A stretch of 64,000 nucleotides of DNA from Chitinophaga sp. LS1 (GTDB lineage Bacteria; Bacteroidota; Bacteroidia; Chitinophagales; Chitinophagaceae). The stretch is from positions 5,892,501 to 5,956,500 of the forward strand of contig NZ_CP128362.1 in NCBI RefSeq assembly GCF_034274695.1, read 5' to 3'. Each line of letters opens with the position of its first letter. Within the stretch, counting starts at the first letter, position 1. This document shows positions 8,710 through 17,799 of the stretch, in pieces. Under the pieces are notes generated by a model. It had not been told where the DNA came from, did not search any database, and was given only the letters and a program-made list of their open reading frames with translations. The position numbers were made by a program, and so were the translations under genes.

Positions 8710-10617
8710 ATGTTTAATAAATCAATTGGACTGGCCCTGTTACTCATGGGATACCTGTTACCATCGCAGGCAAAGGATCCGGAGTATCCGGTATCCGCTA
8801 TACCCGCGAACCTGAAAGAAAAAGCCCATGTTGTAAAGCGCATGGAAGAATTAACGGTACGGTTGGTAAATCCCGGTGAAGTACGTGTGACCAGGCATTA
8901 TGTACTGACTATACTGGATGCCAAAGGCGATCGATACGCCAGCATCTACGAGGATTATAGTAAACTAAAAGATGTGCGGTCTATCAAAGGCCGCCTGTTA
9001 AGTGCAGAAGGGGTGGAGTTATCCAAAATCAGGCAAAATGATATCACTGATGTGAGTGGGGTAGGCGATGAGGCCCTGATGTCAGATACCCGTTATAAAG
9101 TCTACCGCTTTAGTTGGAAAGTGTATCCTTATACGATAGAGGTAGAGACTGAGGTAAAATATAACCACGCCTTTTACCTGCCTGACTGGACGCCACAGGG
9201 AAATGAAAACTATGCGGTAGAGCAGGCAAAACTGACAGTAAGCGTGCCGCCCGATTATAAACTGCGCTATAAGTCCTTCCATTATAATGGGGAGCCTGTA
9301 GTTACAAGGGGGAAGGAAAACCTGACCTATACCTGGGAAGTAAAAGGTATGGTGGCAATGCCGGAAGAAGATTATATTCCGGAATCTTATGACAGAACGA
9401 CCACGGTGATGCTGGCGCCTTCCAACTTTGAAATGCAGGATTTTAAAGGTAATATGAATAGCTGGGAAGAACTGGGGCACTTTATTTACACCCTCAATCA
9501 GGGTCGTGATGTGCTGCCTGATAATGTGAAGCAGACGGTACATGACCTGACAGATGGCAAGTCTCAAAAAGAGAAAGTAGCTATTCTTTACCGCTATTTA
9601 CAGCAGCATACCCATTATATCCTGATTGTACTGGGTATAGGTGGGTGGCAGACATTTGATGCCAATTCGGTGGCAACAAAAGGATACGGCGATTGTAAAG
9701 CATTGTCCAATTACATGGTAGCCCTGCTGAAAGAAGCAGGTGTACCGGCCAATTCTGTGCTGGTGCGGGCAGGTGATACGAATTTAGAACTGGTCGAGGA
9801 TTTCCCGTCTACCCAGTTTAACCACATGATCGCCTGCGTACCCGGCAATGGTGATACCACCTGGCTGGAATGTACAAACAATACGCTGCCTGCGGGTTAC
9901 CTGAGTAGTTTTACTGCCAACAGACCGGTGCTGGTGATTGCAGACCAGGGTAGCAAACTGGTACGCACCCCGGCATATACTATGGATCAGAATGTGAAAG
10001 TTCGTCGTATTACAGCGACAGTTTCAGAGACAGGCGATATGCTGGTGAAAATCAATACGCATTCTACTGCGCTGCAACAAGACTATGCACATGGCATGAA
10101 TCACGCCCTTTCTCATGACAAAATTATGGAGTGGTTACGCAAAGATCGCCTGATGCCCAGTTATGATGTAAATAAATACGAGGCGAAAGAAATAGCGGGA
10201 TTAGTGCCCGCGATGGACGAAGAGATGGAAATCAATGCACATAACTATGCAACGGTGAGTGGGAAGCGGATGTTCCTGGAGCCAAATTTACTGAGCAAGG
10301 CTGGTTCAAAACAGGAAACAACGGAGCCCCGGGTTTCAACAGTAAATGTCTATTCTCCTTATAAAAATGTAGATACTGTTGTGATTAATATTCCGGCAGG
10401 CTATACATCAGAGTCCGTGCCTCAGCCTGTGATCCTGAAGAGTAACTTTGGGGAGTATACTTCTAACATACAGGTAAAAGACAACCAGGTCATCTATATC
10501 CGGAGTTACTGCCATAAGGCGGGAGTCTTTCCAGCCAGTGAGTGGGTCAACTTTGCGGCGTTTAATAATATGGTTTACAAAGCAGACAGGGCGAAAATCG
10601 TGCTTGTGAAGCAATAA
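8710..10617 (+). CDS. Secreted DUF3857/transglutaminase-fold protein with intact triad
   Basis: A 635-residue exported paralogue-like partner of the preceding gene. Signal peptide about residues 1-21 (cleavage near SQA-KD), DUF3857 over about 40-215, and a transglutaminase core with Cys329 in GYGDCKALSNY, His372 in QFNHMIA and an acidic Glu387 in TWLECTN. This resembles the Cys-His-Asp/Glu triad of transglutaminase-like cysteine proteases. Substrate is unknown; likely acts in the periplasm or at the surface. The start is three bases after the upstream stop, so the two proteins are probably made together, one active and one not. A strong terminator follows. Confidence 0.88.
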   Translation: MFNKSIGLALLLMGYLLPSQAKDPEYPVSAIPANLKEKAHVVKRMEELTVRLVNPGEVRVTRHYVLTILDAKGDRYASIYEDYSKLKDVRSIKGRLLSAEGVELSKIRQNDITDVSGVGDEALMSDTRYKVYRFSWKVYPYTIEVETEVKYNHAFYLPDWTPQGNENYAVEQAKLTVSVPPDYKLRYKSFHYNGEPVVTRGKENLTYTWEVKGMVAMPEEDYIPESYDRTTTVMLAPSNFEMQDFKGNMNSWEELGHFIYTLNQGRDVLPDNVKQTVHDLTDGKSQKEKVAILYRYLQQHTHYILIVLGIGGWQTFDANSVATKGYGDCKALSNYMVALLKEAGVPANSVLVRAGDTNLELVEDFPSTQFNHMIACVPGNGDTTWLECTNNTLPAGYLSSFTANRPVLVIADQGSKLVRTPAYTMDQNVKVRRITATVSETGDMLVKINTHSTALQQDYAHGMNHALSHDKIMEWLRKDRLMPSYDVNKYEAKEIAGLVPAMDEEMEINAHNYATVSGKRMFLEPNLLSKAGSKQETTEPRVSTVNVYSPYKNVDTVVINIPAGYTSESVPQPVILKSNFGEYTSNIQVKDNQVIYIRSYCHKAGVFPASEWVNFAAFNNMVYKADRAKIVLVKQ

Positions 10618-10639
10618 ACCTGTAATAATAGCAGTCGAA

Positions 10640-10681
10640 TGCCCGGGAAGCTGTTAAAAGAGCAGTCCCGGGCATTTTTTT
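10640..10681 (+). terminator. Terminator after the DUF3857 pair
   Basis: TGCCCGGGA (10640-10648) pairs with TCCCGGGCA (10666-10674), followed by seven T. Confidence 0.85.
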
Positions 10682-10779
10682 ATGCCAAAATATCGCATTC
10701 GCAGACTTGGAGCACGTTTTGATGTATATTTTTTGCATGTGAAACGCATGAAAACACTAAACGGAGAAATTATAACGAT

Positions 10780-13392
10780 ATGAATTTGAACAATTTCACC
10801 ATTAAATCGCAGGAAATACTGCAAAAGGCCCAACAGCTGGCGTTTAATAACCAGCAGCAGGCCATCGAAACAGGGCATTTGCTGAAGGCATTGCTTAATG
10901 ATGAGGATAGTGCGATAGATTACCTGTTGAAGAAAAACAATGTCAATACTAATTTCCTGGCGTCTAAAGTAGATGACCAGATTAATAAATACGCAAAAGC
11001 AAGCGGCGATGCCGGACAGGTTCTAAGCCGTGATGCAAATAATGCTATGCTGAGAGCGGGCTCCAGCATCAAAGAATTTAAAGACGAGTTTGTAAGCGTA
11101 GAGCACCTGTTGCTCGGACTGCTGGGTGGCAGCGATGACACTGCCAAGGTGCTGAAAGATGCAGGCCTGACCGAGAAAGGACTGAAAGCTGCGATCACCG
11201 AACTGAGAAAAGGAAGTACTGTCAATTCACAGACTGCTGATACCCAGTTTAACTCGTTGCAGAAATATGCGAAGAACCTGAACGAACTTGCACAGGCCGG
11301 GAAACTGGATCCTGTGATTGGTCGTGACGAGGAGATCAGGCGTACCCTGCACATCCTGTCACGCAGGTCTAAAAACAACCCGATCTTAGTAGGTGAACCG
11401 GGTGTAGGTAAAACTGCGATCGTAGAAGGGCTGGCACACCGTATTATCAATGGTGACGTGCCAGACAACCTGAAGTCAAAGATCATCTATGCACTGGATA
11501 TGGGTAGCCTGATGGCAGGTGCCAAATACAGGGGTGAATTCGAAGAAAGGCTGAAAGCGGTGATCAAGGAAGTAACTGAGAGCGATGGACAGCTGATCCT
11601 CTTTATCGATGAGATCCATACCCTGGTAGGTGCCGGTGCGATGGAAGGTGCAATGGACGCAGCGAACATCCTGAAACCAGCTTTGGCCCGTGGTGAATTG
11701 CGCGCAATAGGTGCCACCACCCTGAATGAATACCAGAAATATTTTGAAAAAGATAAGGCCCTGGAACGTCGTTTCCAGAAAGTAATGGTCAATGAGCCTG
11801 GAGTAGAAGATGCGATTTCCATTCTGCGTGGTTTGAAAGAGCGTTACGAAAGCCATCACCATGTACTGATTAAGGATGAGGCGATCATTGCAGCCGTAGA
11901 ATTGTCTCACAGGTACATTACAGACCGTTTCCTGCCTGATAAGGCAATTGACCTGATCGATGAGAGTGCGGCGAAATTAAGGCTGGAAATGAACTCTATG
12001 CCGGAAGAGCTGGATGAACTGGAAAGAAGGATCCGTCAGCTGGAAATAGAGAGAGAAGCGATCAAGAGAGAGAATGATGAAGATAAACTGCGGGAACTGA
12101 ATGGTGAAATCGCCAGACTGGGTGAGCAGCGGAGTACTTTCAAGGCAAAGTGGCAGGAAGAGAAAGAGGTGGTAGACAAACTGCAGAATGCAAAGGCTGC
12201 GATTGAAAACCTGAAGCAGGAAGCAGAGCAGGCAGAAAGGAACGGAGAATATGGACGTGTGGCAGAGATCCGGTATGGTAAAGTGAAAGAGCAGGAAGAG
12301 CTGATTGAGAAATATACCGCAGAACTGAATGAAATGTCTACTGACCACAAGCGCTTGCTGAAGGAAGAAGTAGATGCAGAAGATATAGCAGAAAATGTGG
12401 CGAAAGCGACGGGTATTCCGGTACACCGGATGATGCAGAGTGAAAGGGATAAATTACTGAAACTGGAAGATGAATTGCACAAACGGGTGGTAGGACAGGA
12501 AGAAGCGATTATCGCGGTATCCGATGCCATTCGTCGTAGCCGTGCAGGGTTGCAGGATCCTAAGAAGCCGATCGGTTCCTTTATCTTCCTGGGTACCACC
12601 GGGGTGGGTAAGACTGAGTTGGCAAAGGCACTGGCAGAATACCTGTTCGACGATGACAACATGATGACGCGGATAGATATGAGTGAATACCAGGAGAAAC
12701 ATGCGGTAAGCAGACTGGTAGGAGCGCCTCCGGGATATGTGGGATATGATGAAGGAGGTCAGTTGACCGAAGCGGTGAGACGTAAGCCATATTCCGTAGT
12801 ATTGCTGGATGAAATAGAGAAAGCGCATCCGGATGTATTCAATATCCTGTTGCAGGTGCTGGATGATGGACGGTTGACCGATAATAAGGGCCGTGTGGTG
12901 AACTTTAAGAACACTATTATCATCATGACGAGCAATATGGGTAGTCATATTATCCAGGAGAATTTTGAGAAGATCGATGAGCGGAACAGGGAGAGTGTGG
13001 TAGATGGAACAAAGGCGGAAGTGATGAATCTGTTAAAGCAGACCATCAGGCCGGAGTTCTTAAACCGTGTGGATGAGGTGATTATGTTCCAGCCGTTGTT
13101 AAGAAGTGAAATTAAGGGAATAATTAACATTCAGTTGCAGCAGTTGAAAGAGATGGTAGCACAGAATGGCATGATATTGGAATTCTCTGACTATGCACTT
13201 GAGTACCTGGCGGTGCAGGGTTATGACCCTACGTTTGGTGCGAGGCCGTTGAAGAGATTGATACAGAAGGAGATTATCAATTTGTTGAGTAAGAAGATAC
13301 TGGCGGGAGATATTGATAAGAGTAAGCCTGTGCTGGTAGATGTGTTTGATGGGGTAGTGGTGATCAGGAATCAGGTGACGGTTACGGCTTAA
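10780..13392 (+). CDS. clpB: ATP-dependent disaggregase ClpB
   Basis: Hsp100 ring chaperone that, with DnaK, pulls polypeptides out of aggregates. The 870-residue length and order are standard: Clp N-terminal domain with two repeats (about 1-145), first AAA+ domain with Walker A GEPGVGKT near residue 205, the long coiled-coil middle domain (about 400-530) that distinguishes ClpB from ClpA/ClpC, second AAA+ domain with GTTGVGKT near 605, pore-loop GYVGYDEGG, and a C-terminal small domain. No IGL/IGF loop for ClpP was noticed. It stands alone between two strong terminators. I could not find a clear heat-shock element upstream. Confidence 0.98.
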   Translation: MNLNNFTIKSQEILQKAQQLAFNNQQQAIETGHLLKALLNDEDSAIDYLLKKNNVNTNFLASKVDDQINKYAKASGDAGQVLSRDANNAMLRAGSSIKEFKDEFVSVEHLLLGLLGGSDDTAKVLKDAGLTEKGLKAAITELRKGSTVNSQTADTQFNSLQKYAKNLNELAQAGKLDPVIGRDEEIRRTLHILSRRSKNNPILVGEPGVGKTAIVEGLAHRIINGDVPDNLKSKIIYALDMGSLMAGAKYRGEFEERLKAVIKEVTESDGQLILFIDEIHTLVGAGAMEGAMDAANILKPALARGELRAIGATTLNEYQKYFEKDKALERRFQKVMVNEPGVEDAISILRGLKERYESHHHVLIKDEAIIAAVELSHRYITDRFLPDKAIDLIDESAAKLRLEMNSMPEELDELERRIRQLEIEREAIKRENDEDKLRELNGEIARLGEQRSTFKAKWQEEKEVVDKLQNAKAAIENLKQEAEQAERNGEYGRVAEIRYGKVKEQEELIEKYTAELNEMSTDHKRLLKEEVDAEDIAENVAKATGIPVHRMMQSERDKLLKLEDELHKRVVGQEEAIIAVSDAIRRSRAGLQDPKKPIGSFIFLGTTGVGKTELAKALAEYLFDDDNMMTRIDMSEYQEKHAVSRLVGAPPGYVGYDEGGQLTEAVRRKPYSVVLLDEIEKAHPDVFNILLQVLDDGRLTDNKGRVVNFKNTIIIMTSNMGSHIIQENFEKIDERNRESVVDGTKAEVMNLLKQTIRPEFLNRVDEVIMFQPLLRSEIKGIINIQLQQLKEMVAQNGMILEFSDYALEYLAVQGYDPTFGARPLKRLIQKEIINLLSKKILAGDIDKSKPVLVDVFDGVVVIRNQVTVTA

Positions 13393-13442
13393 GTGTAAGA
13401 GATTATAAGTTTATTCAAATACGACGATATACAGTTACGAAT

Positions 13443-13473
13443 ACCCGGGCAATTCTTTGCCCGGGTTTTTTTT
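13443..13473 (+). terminator. clpB terminator
   Basis: ACCCGGGCAA (13443-13452) pairs with TTGCCCGGGT (13457-13466), followed by eight T. Confidence 0.9.
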
Positions 13474-13520
13474 GGCTGGTATTTATTATCTAATGGTACC
13501 AGCTATTATCCAATGCTACC

Positions 13521-13629
13521 AGCGTTTGAATGGTGCATGCGTTTGAATGGCAGGGCGATTTTCGCGCCTTGTAAATAAAACGTGCGCACTCAAAGGGTTT
13601 TGCGCCTTGCCATTCAAACGCGTGCGCAC
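13521..13629. repeat. Long interrupted inverted repeat between clpB and guaD
   Basis: GCGTTTGAATGGCAGGGCG (13539-13557) and CGCCTTGCCATTCAAACGC (13603-13621) pair at 18 of 19 positions around a 45-base centre. Extra direct copies of parts occur: GCGTTTGAATGG also at 13522, GCGCCTTG at 13564 and 13602, CGTGCGCA at 13581 and 13621. It lies between the clpB terminator and guaD and has no open frame. Confidence 0.75.
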
Positions 13630-13686
13630 AAAATTTTTTGCGGACAGTGTGAGCTGCCAGTAAAAAAAATGCTGGTTTATTTTCAG

Positions 13687-13694
13687 TAAATTTG
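13687..13694 (+). promoter_or_regulatory. Possible -7 promoter element of guaD
   Basis: TAAATTTG fits the Bacteroidota -7 consensus TAnnTTTG and lies 20 bases before the guaD start. No TTTG at the expected -33 distance was found, so the call is weak. Confidence 0.35.
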
Positions 13695-13714
13695 GTTAAA
13701 ATGCGAATAACATT

Positions 13715-14194
13715 ATGATAGGAGAAAGAGAAAAACACTTCATGTCCATTGCGATAAATTTATCCCGCGAAGGCATGGAGCATGGCGACGGAGGACCATT
13801 TGGCGCAATTGTAGTACGTGGTGATGAAATAGTAGGACGTGGCTGGAACAAGGTGCTCTGTACCAACGACCCCACTGCTCATGCAGAAGTAAGTGCTATT
13901 CGGGATGCCTGTGAGCATCTGGGCACCTTCCAATTGCACGACTGTGAAATCTACACTTCCTGCGAACCCTGCCCCATGTGTCTTGGCGCTATTTACTGGG
14001 CCCGCCCGCAACGCGTGTACTTTGCGAACACAAAAGAAGATGCAGCTGCTATTGATTTCGACGATTCTTTTATTTACAACGAAATAGGAATAGCCCACGA
14101 AGACAAGCGTATCCCGTTTATTGCATTTCCTTCTGCTGCTGCGATTAAAGTATTTCAGGACTGGCAGGCGAAGGGAGATAAGACATTGTATTAG
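13715..14194 (+). CDS. guaD: Guanine deaminase
   Basis: Cytidine-deaminase-fold enzyme converting guanine to xanthine and ammonia. The 159-residue protein has the zinc site His56-Ala-Glu58 (PTAHAEVSAIR) and Cys86/Cys89 (CEPCPMCLGAIYWARP). The C-terminal DDSFIYNEI stretch and overall length match the small Bacillus-type guanine deaminase, including the domain-swapped dimer family, better than the tRNA adenosine deaminase TadA, which shares the zinc motifs. It appears to be a single-gene unit after the inverted repeat. Confidence 0.9.
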   Translation: MIGEREKHFMSIAINLSREGMEHGDGGPFGAIVVRGDEIVGRGWNKVLCTNDPTAHAEVSAIRDACEHLGTFQLHDCEIYTSCEPCPMCLGAIYWARPQRVYFANTKEDAAAIDFDDSFIYNEIGIAHEDKRIPFIAFPSAAAIKVFQDWQAKGDKTLY

Positions 14195-14250
14195 GCAAAT
14201 TACCCCGTTCCCTTTGCATCACGCAAATTAATCTAACTTTAGGATAGCTA

Positions 14251-14282
14251 TAAAATACAAAAAGCTGGCCCTAAGGCCAGCT
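14251..14282 (-). terminator. Terminator of the 63-residue secreted protein gene
   Basis: AGCTGGCC (14263-14270) and GGCCAGCT (14275-14282) enclose a 4-base loop; read on the minus strand the stem is followed by TTTTTGTATTTTA. Confidence 0.85.
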
Positions 14283-14312
14283 CCCTGAAAGACTTTTTGT
14301 GTCTTGGCTAGA

Positions 14313-14504
14313 TTATGCACCTTTTTTAGGAGTTGCAGTAGCAGCTGCTTTGTGTGCTTTGTGAGCTTTTGTAGTGTCAGCAGCTGGCTTTTCAGTTTTT
14401 GCTTTTTCTTTCTTAGCTGGTTTTGCAGCTGGAGTCTGTGCAAAAGTGATAGCGCTAACACTCATAAATACTGCAGCTACAATAAGACTTTTCTTGATGT
14501 TCAT
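14313..14504 (-). CDS. Small secreted Lys/Ala-rich protein
   Basis: A 63-residue protein: N-terminal signal peptide MNIKKSLIVAAVFMSVSAITFAQ, then a mature part of about 40 residues almost only Ala, Lys, Thr and Pro with KKEKAKTEKPAADTTKAHK. It is predicted to be exported, highly basic and disordered. A second protein of the same design lies at 17452-17664. It has its own terminator. Function is unknown; cell-envelope or nucleic-acid binding is only a guess. Confidence 0.75.
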   Translation of the reverse strand: MNIKKSLIVAAVFMSVSAITFAQTPAAKPAKKEKAKTEKPAADTTKAHKAHKAAATATPKKGA

Positions 14505-14771
14505 GATCTTTGTTTTTAAATAATTTTGAATTGTTTGTTTGTAGTTTCTGACGTAAAATTAAGCCTGATAGACCCGCTTTAACCTTCGGTTTCGGTGAAT
14601 GAGGCCGAAGTGTCGTTGAAAAAGGGAAATTGGGTGTTAACGTGTTCGCATTATTACAACAGGTGTTCGAAGTTGAATACTTTTCCTGTAGTACCCGTTT
14701 TCAATCTTTTGTATATCAGTAGTTTGTGATTTTGGCGTAGTTCGTGATACTTATTACACGCCATTTTCCAC

Positions 14772-15160
14772 ATGACTATGATTACAAATTCCATTAAAAT
14801 TGCCTGGCTCAATCTGGCTCATAACAGGCTGTTTAGCGTCTTAAATATCTTTGGTCTGGCTATGGGCCTCACCATTGCTATTTTGCTCTCCTTATATATT
14901 ATACAGGAGCGTTCCTTTGATGCTATACCTAATCAAAACAGGACTTACCGTTACCTGGCTCATGTCACCTACGATGGTACGAGCAAGACCTGGTCAGGCG
15001 TGGCTTCATAAGACAATAGACGATAAACAGGGAGCTAAGCTTACCTGTGACTATATGGAGGGAGATATTACCCTGTTTTGCAGTTAAAATTTCTTGCTGG
15101 CCGGATGGTGCGGGATCGTAATCGTGGAGATATTACCCCTGATGGAAAGGTTAAAATCAT
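14772..15160 (+). pseudogene. Decayed FtsX/MacB-type ABC transporter permease
   Basis: The first 79 codons (14772-15008) encode the usual start of a MacB/FtsX-type permease: NSIKIAWLNLAHNRLFSVLN, a first membrane helix and QERSFDAIPNQNRTYR, comparable to the intact gene at 57231. The frame then ends at 15009. From about 15081 another stretch reads LKFLAGRMVRDRNRGDIT, which looks like the middle of the periplasmic domain (several hundred residues further on in relatives), so a large internal deletion and stops separate the pieces. The remnant ends against the 3' end of the histidine kinase gene. Confidence 0.75.
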
Positions 15161-17356
15161 CTATAACAGGATAGCCATGGTTTCTTCCATGGCCTTCAGA
15201 CTCAGCTCGCGCAGTGTGGCAAATTTTTCTGCTACCAGCGCGGGCTGATAGGAGTTAGGGTCCAGTGACTCCAATGGGTCCAAAATAGGATATAAAATAC
15301 CATCCAATCCGATAAAGGAAATGGTTGTCTTCAGGTTATGCGCCGTACTCCGGATGGCCGCCACATCCTCAGCCTGAATGGCTTTTTTCAATGCCCCGAG
15401 ATCTTCAGGTAATTGTGTCACGAATTGTTGCAGCATAGCATGCTCAAATTCCGTATCTCCCTTACTCAGCGTCTTCAGATATTGTAATTGTACCAAAGGT
15501 CCGTCATGCGGTTGGAAATGGCCGTTAAGGGCAGTATGTACCTCAGGAGGACTGAACTTACCCGTAAAGATCTGGATCAATCTGAATAATTCTTCTTCCC
15601 GGATCGGTTTAGAGAGGTATTCATTCATCCCTGCCTGCAGGCATTTCTCCCTTTCCCCAGCCATAGCATGTGCTGTCATGGCAATGATGGGAATGTTGGA
15701 ATGCAGTTCCTGCCTGATTTTGCGGGCAGCGGTGTACCCATCCATCTCCGGCATCTGGATATCCATCAGCACCATATCATAATGTCCTTTGGTCAGGGCA
15801 TTTAGCACATCCTGTCCGTTTGTGACCAGTTGATAATGCAGCTGCCGGTTGCCCAGCAGGTGTTTCAGCAGGTCCTGATTCATTTTATTGTCTTCTGCTA
15901 CCAGCAGTTTTACATCTGCATGCAGAGAAGAGAAAAAATTCTCATTAATGGATTCCCCGTTTTCAGGCAGTAATTCTCCGTGTGCATAAGGTAGTTCTAC
16001 CATAAAGGTGCTGCCTTTGCCGGGTTCACTTTCTACGGTGAGTGCGCCATGTTGCAGTTCTACCAGTTGTTTTACGATGGTCAATCCCAGGCCGGTACCA
16101 CCATATTTACGGGTCGTATCGGCTTCTGCCTGGTTAAAGCGGTCAAAGATAGCGGGTAGTTTATCGGGGGCAATGCCAATACCGGTATCACTCACTGCAA
16201 ACAGTACACGTACTGTGTGTTCATTTTCTCCCAGCCGATTGATCATGATATTTACATGCCCCTGGTTGGTGAACTTGATCGCGTTGTTAGCGAGGTTCAC
16301 CAATACCTGTGTAAGCCGAACGACATCGCCGTACAGAATATCAGGTACATTGTCATCGATGGTTACATTAAAGGCCAGTTTCTTCTCTTCAGCTTTCAGG
16401 CGGAACATGGTCTGCACGCCGTGCAATACCCCGCGCAGGCTGAACGAGACTGGTTCCAGCCGCATCATGCCTGATTCTATTTTAGAAATATCGAGAATGT
16501 CGTTGATGATTTCCAACAGGTTTTCGCCGGCATTTTCGATGGCGGCGACATATTCCCTTCCTTTTTCATTCAGGGGTTGCTGTTGTAGCAGGTGTGTAAA
16601 ACCAAGTACGGCATTCATGGGCGTTCGGATCTCATGGCTCATGTTAGCGAGGAACTGTTCTTTGATAGCAGCCAGTTTCTTTTCCTGTTGCTGTGATTTG
16701 TCCAGTGCTTCGATGAGTTGTTCCTGTTTATGAATGCGTGTGGTAATATATAAAAAAGCGAGCAGGCTGCTGATGCAGGCAAAGATCATCATGACCGAGC
16801 CCCAGTTTTGCGCACGCTGTCCGCTGGTATCGATGAGTCGTACGGTACGGTTTACTTCTGTCTGCCGGGTACTGTCCAGTTGATGCAAAATAACGCCGAT
16901 GGCTTCGCCAAGGCGTTTTCCTTTCTGTGCGTTGATGAGTCGTTCAGCAGACCATTTGCCGTGTGTATAAAAAGAGTCGAGTACGGTGACGTTGAAACGG
17001 TTTTTTTCTTCTACCAGGTAGTTTAGCTGGGTCAGCAGTTTCTCTGTACTGTCGCTGATGACGAGCTTATTAATTTCGTTGAGGTCGGCTTTGATAAGGG
17101 CTACGTCGGCTTCTATGCCGGTAATATTCAATGTATCCTGGGAGATAACGGTACCTCTTACTTTACTGTCGGTCCTTGCTATACTGGTCTGGAGTTTTTG
17201 CAGCTCATTCTTTACGTTCAGTTCATTCAGCAACTGTTCATTTCCTGAGATCAGCTTGCGGATGTTCTGCGAGGAATTGAACTGGAGTACTATAAACAGG
17301 ATCATCCCTGAAATAAACACGCCAAGTAAATAGTATTTCAGATGTTTAGGCTGCAT
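15161..17356 (-). CDS. Hybrid sensor histidine kinase with receiver and Hpt domains
   Basis: A 731-residue inner-membrane sensor. One membrane helix near residues 7-25 and a second near 187-208 bracket a helical periplasmic domain of about 150 residues. Then come HisKA with His241 (NMSHEIRTPMNAVLGF), an HATPase_c domain with NLANNAIKFT, DTGIGI and KYGGTGLGL, a receiver with Asp532 (LMDIQMPEMDGY) and a C-terminal Hpt domain with His673 (AHNLKTTISFIG): a complete internal phosphorelay. A GTG 36 bases upstream would add twelve residues, but it abuts a hairpin; the ATG at 17356 puts the membrane helix in the normal place. The output regulator is not certain; the LytTR regulator lies two genes upstream. 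Confidence 0.92.
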   Translation of the reverse strand: MQPKHLKYYLLGVFISGMILFIVLQFNSSQNIRKLISGNEQLLNELNVKNELQKLQTSIARTDSKVRGTVISQDTLNITGIEADVALIKADLNEINKLVISDSTEKLLTQLNYLVEEKNRFNVTVLDSFYTHGKWSAERLINAQKGKRLGEAIGVILHQLDSTRQTEVNRTVRLIDTSGQRAQNWGSVMMIFACISSLLAFLYITTRIHKQEQLIEALDKSQQQEKKLAAIKEQFLANMSHEIRTPMNAVLGFTHLLQQQPLNEKGREYVAAIENAGENLLEIINDILDISKIESGMMRLEPVSFSLRGVLHGVQTMFRLKAEEKKLAFNVTIDDNVPDILYGDVVRLTQVLVNLANNAIKFTNQGHVNIMINRLGENEHTVRVLFAVSDTGIGIAPDKLPAIFDRFNQAEADTTRKYGGTGLGLTIVKQLVELQHGALTVESEPGKGSTFMVELPYAHGELLPENGESINENFFSSLHADVKLLVAEDNKMNQDLLKHLLGNRQLHYQLVTNGQDVLNALTKGHYDMVLMDIQMPEMDGYTAARKIRQELHSNIPIIAMTAHAMAGEREKCLQAGMNEYLSKPIREEELFRLIQIFTGKFSPPEVHTALNGHFQPHDGPLVQLQYLKTLSKGDTEFEHAMLQQFVTQLPEDLGALKKAIQAEDVAAIRSTAHNLKTTISFIGLDGILYPILDPLESLDPNSYQPALVAEKFATLRELSLKAMEETMAILL

Positions 17357-17394
17357 ATATCGTTGATGATACAAGGTACAATTTTTCTCCACAA

Positions 17395-17427
17395 ACGATC
17401 GCTTCTGCCTTGGGCAGAAGCGATCGT
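17395..17427 (-). repeat. Perfect 15-bp hairpin between the kinase and the small secreted protein
   Basis: ACGATCGCTTCTGCC and GGCAGAAGCGATCGT pair fully around a TTG loop. The inner ATCGCTTCTGCC stem resembles the hairpins at 30126 and 47712. On the minus strand only a weak T stretch follows, so it may be a weak terminator for the 70-residue gene. It lacks the GGCC box of the composite elements. Confidence 0.7.
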
Positions 17428-17451
17428 ATTGTAAAGATGTCCACTAAAAAA

Positions 17452-17664
17452 CTATTTGGTAGCTGGAGCTGGCTTAGCTGCTGCACCTGCTGCTTTCTTG
17501 TGGTGATGTTTCTTATGACCTTTGTGCGCCTTCTTTTCAGTAGCAGGTTTTTCAGCCTGTTGAGCAGTCTTTGTAGCTTTTGCAGTATTAACAGTGTTGT
17601 TTGCAAAAGTGGCGGTACCTACCAGCATCATGGCAGCGGCCATCAGCATTGTTATCTTTTTCAT
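17452..17664 (-). CDS. Small secreted Lys/His/Ala-rich protein
   Basis: A 70-residue protein: signal peptide MKKITMLMAAAMMLVGTATFA, then a basic low-complexity mature part with TEKKAHKGHKKHHHKKAAG, rich in Lys, His and Ala. The His cluster could bind metal, an inference only. It resembles the protein at 14313-14504 in size, signal peptide, composition and the EKPA.. and KAHK words. It lies between a LytTR regulator and a hybrid kinase gene on the same strand. Confidence 0.75.
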   Translation of the reverse strand: MKKITMLMAAAMMLVGTATFANNTVNTAKATKTAQQAEKPATEKKAHKGHKKHHHKKAAGAAAKPAPATK

Positions 17665-17799
17665 GACAGTTGTTTTTATTATTTGTGATCAATTTGTTTG
17701 ATGACCTAAAGGTACATCCGGGATGACCACCTGTCATTTCGATTTGGGTTAACAGGCATTAGCCGTCGGTCAAAAAGGAAAAACTGTCGGTGGAGGTAT

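Noticed and set aside
12036..12662. 208-codon minus-strand frame
   Set aside because: Antisense to the coiled-coil and second AAA+ region of clpB; composition typical of a shadow frame.
16008..16733. 241-codon plus-strand frame
   Set aside because: Antisense to the histidine kinase gene, with no domain; the kinase motifs on the other strand are unambiguous.
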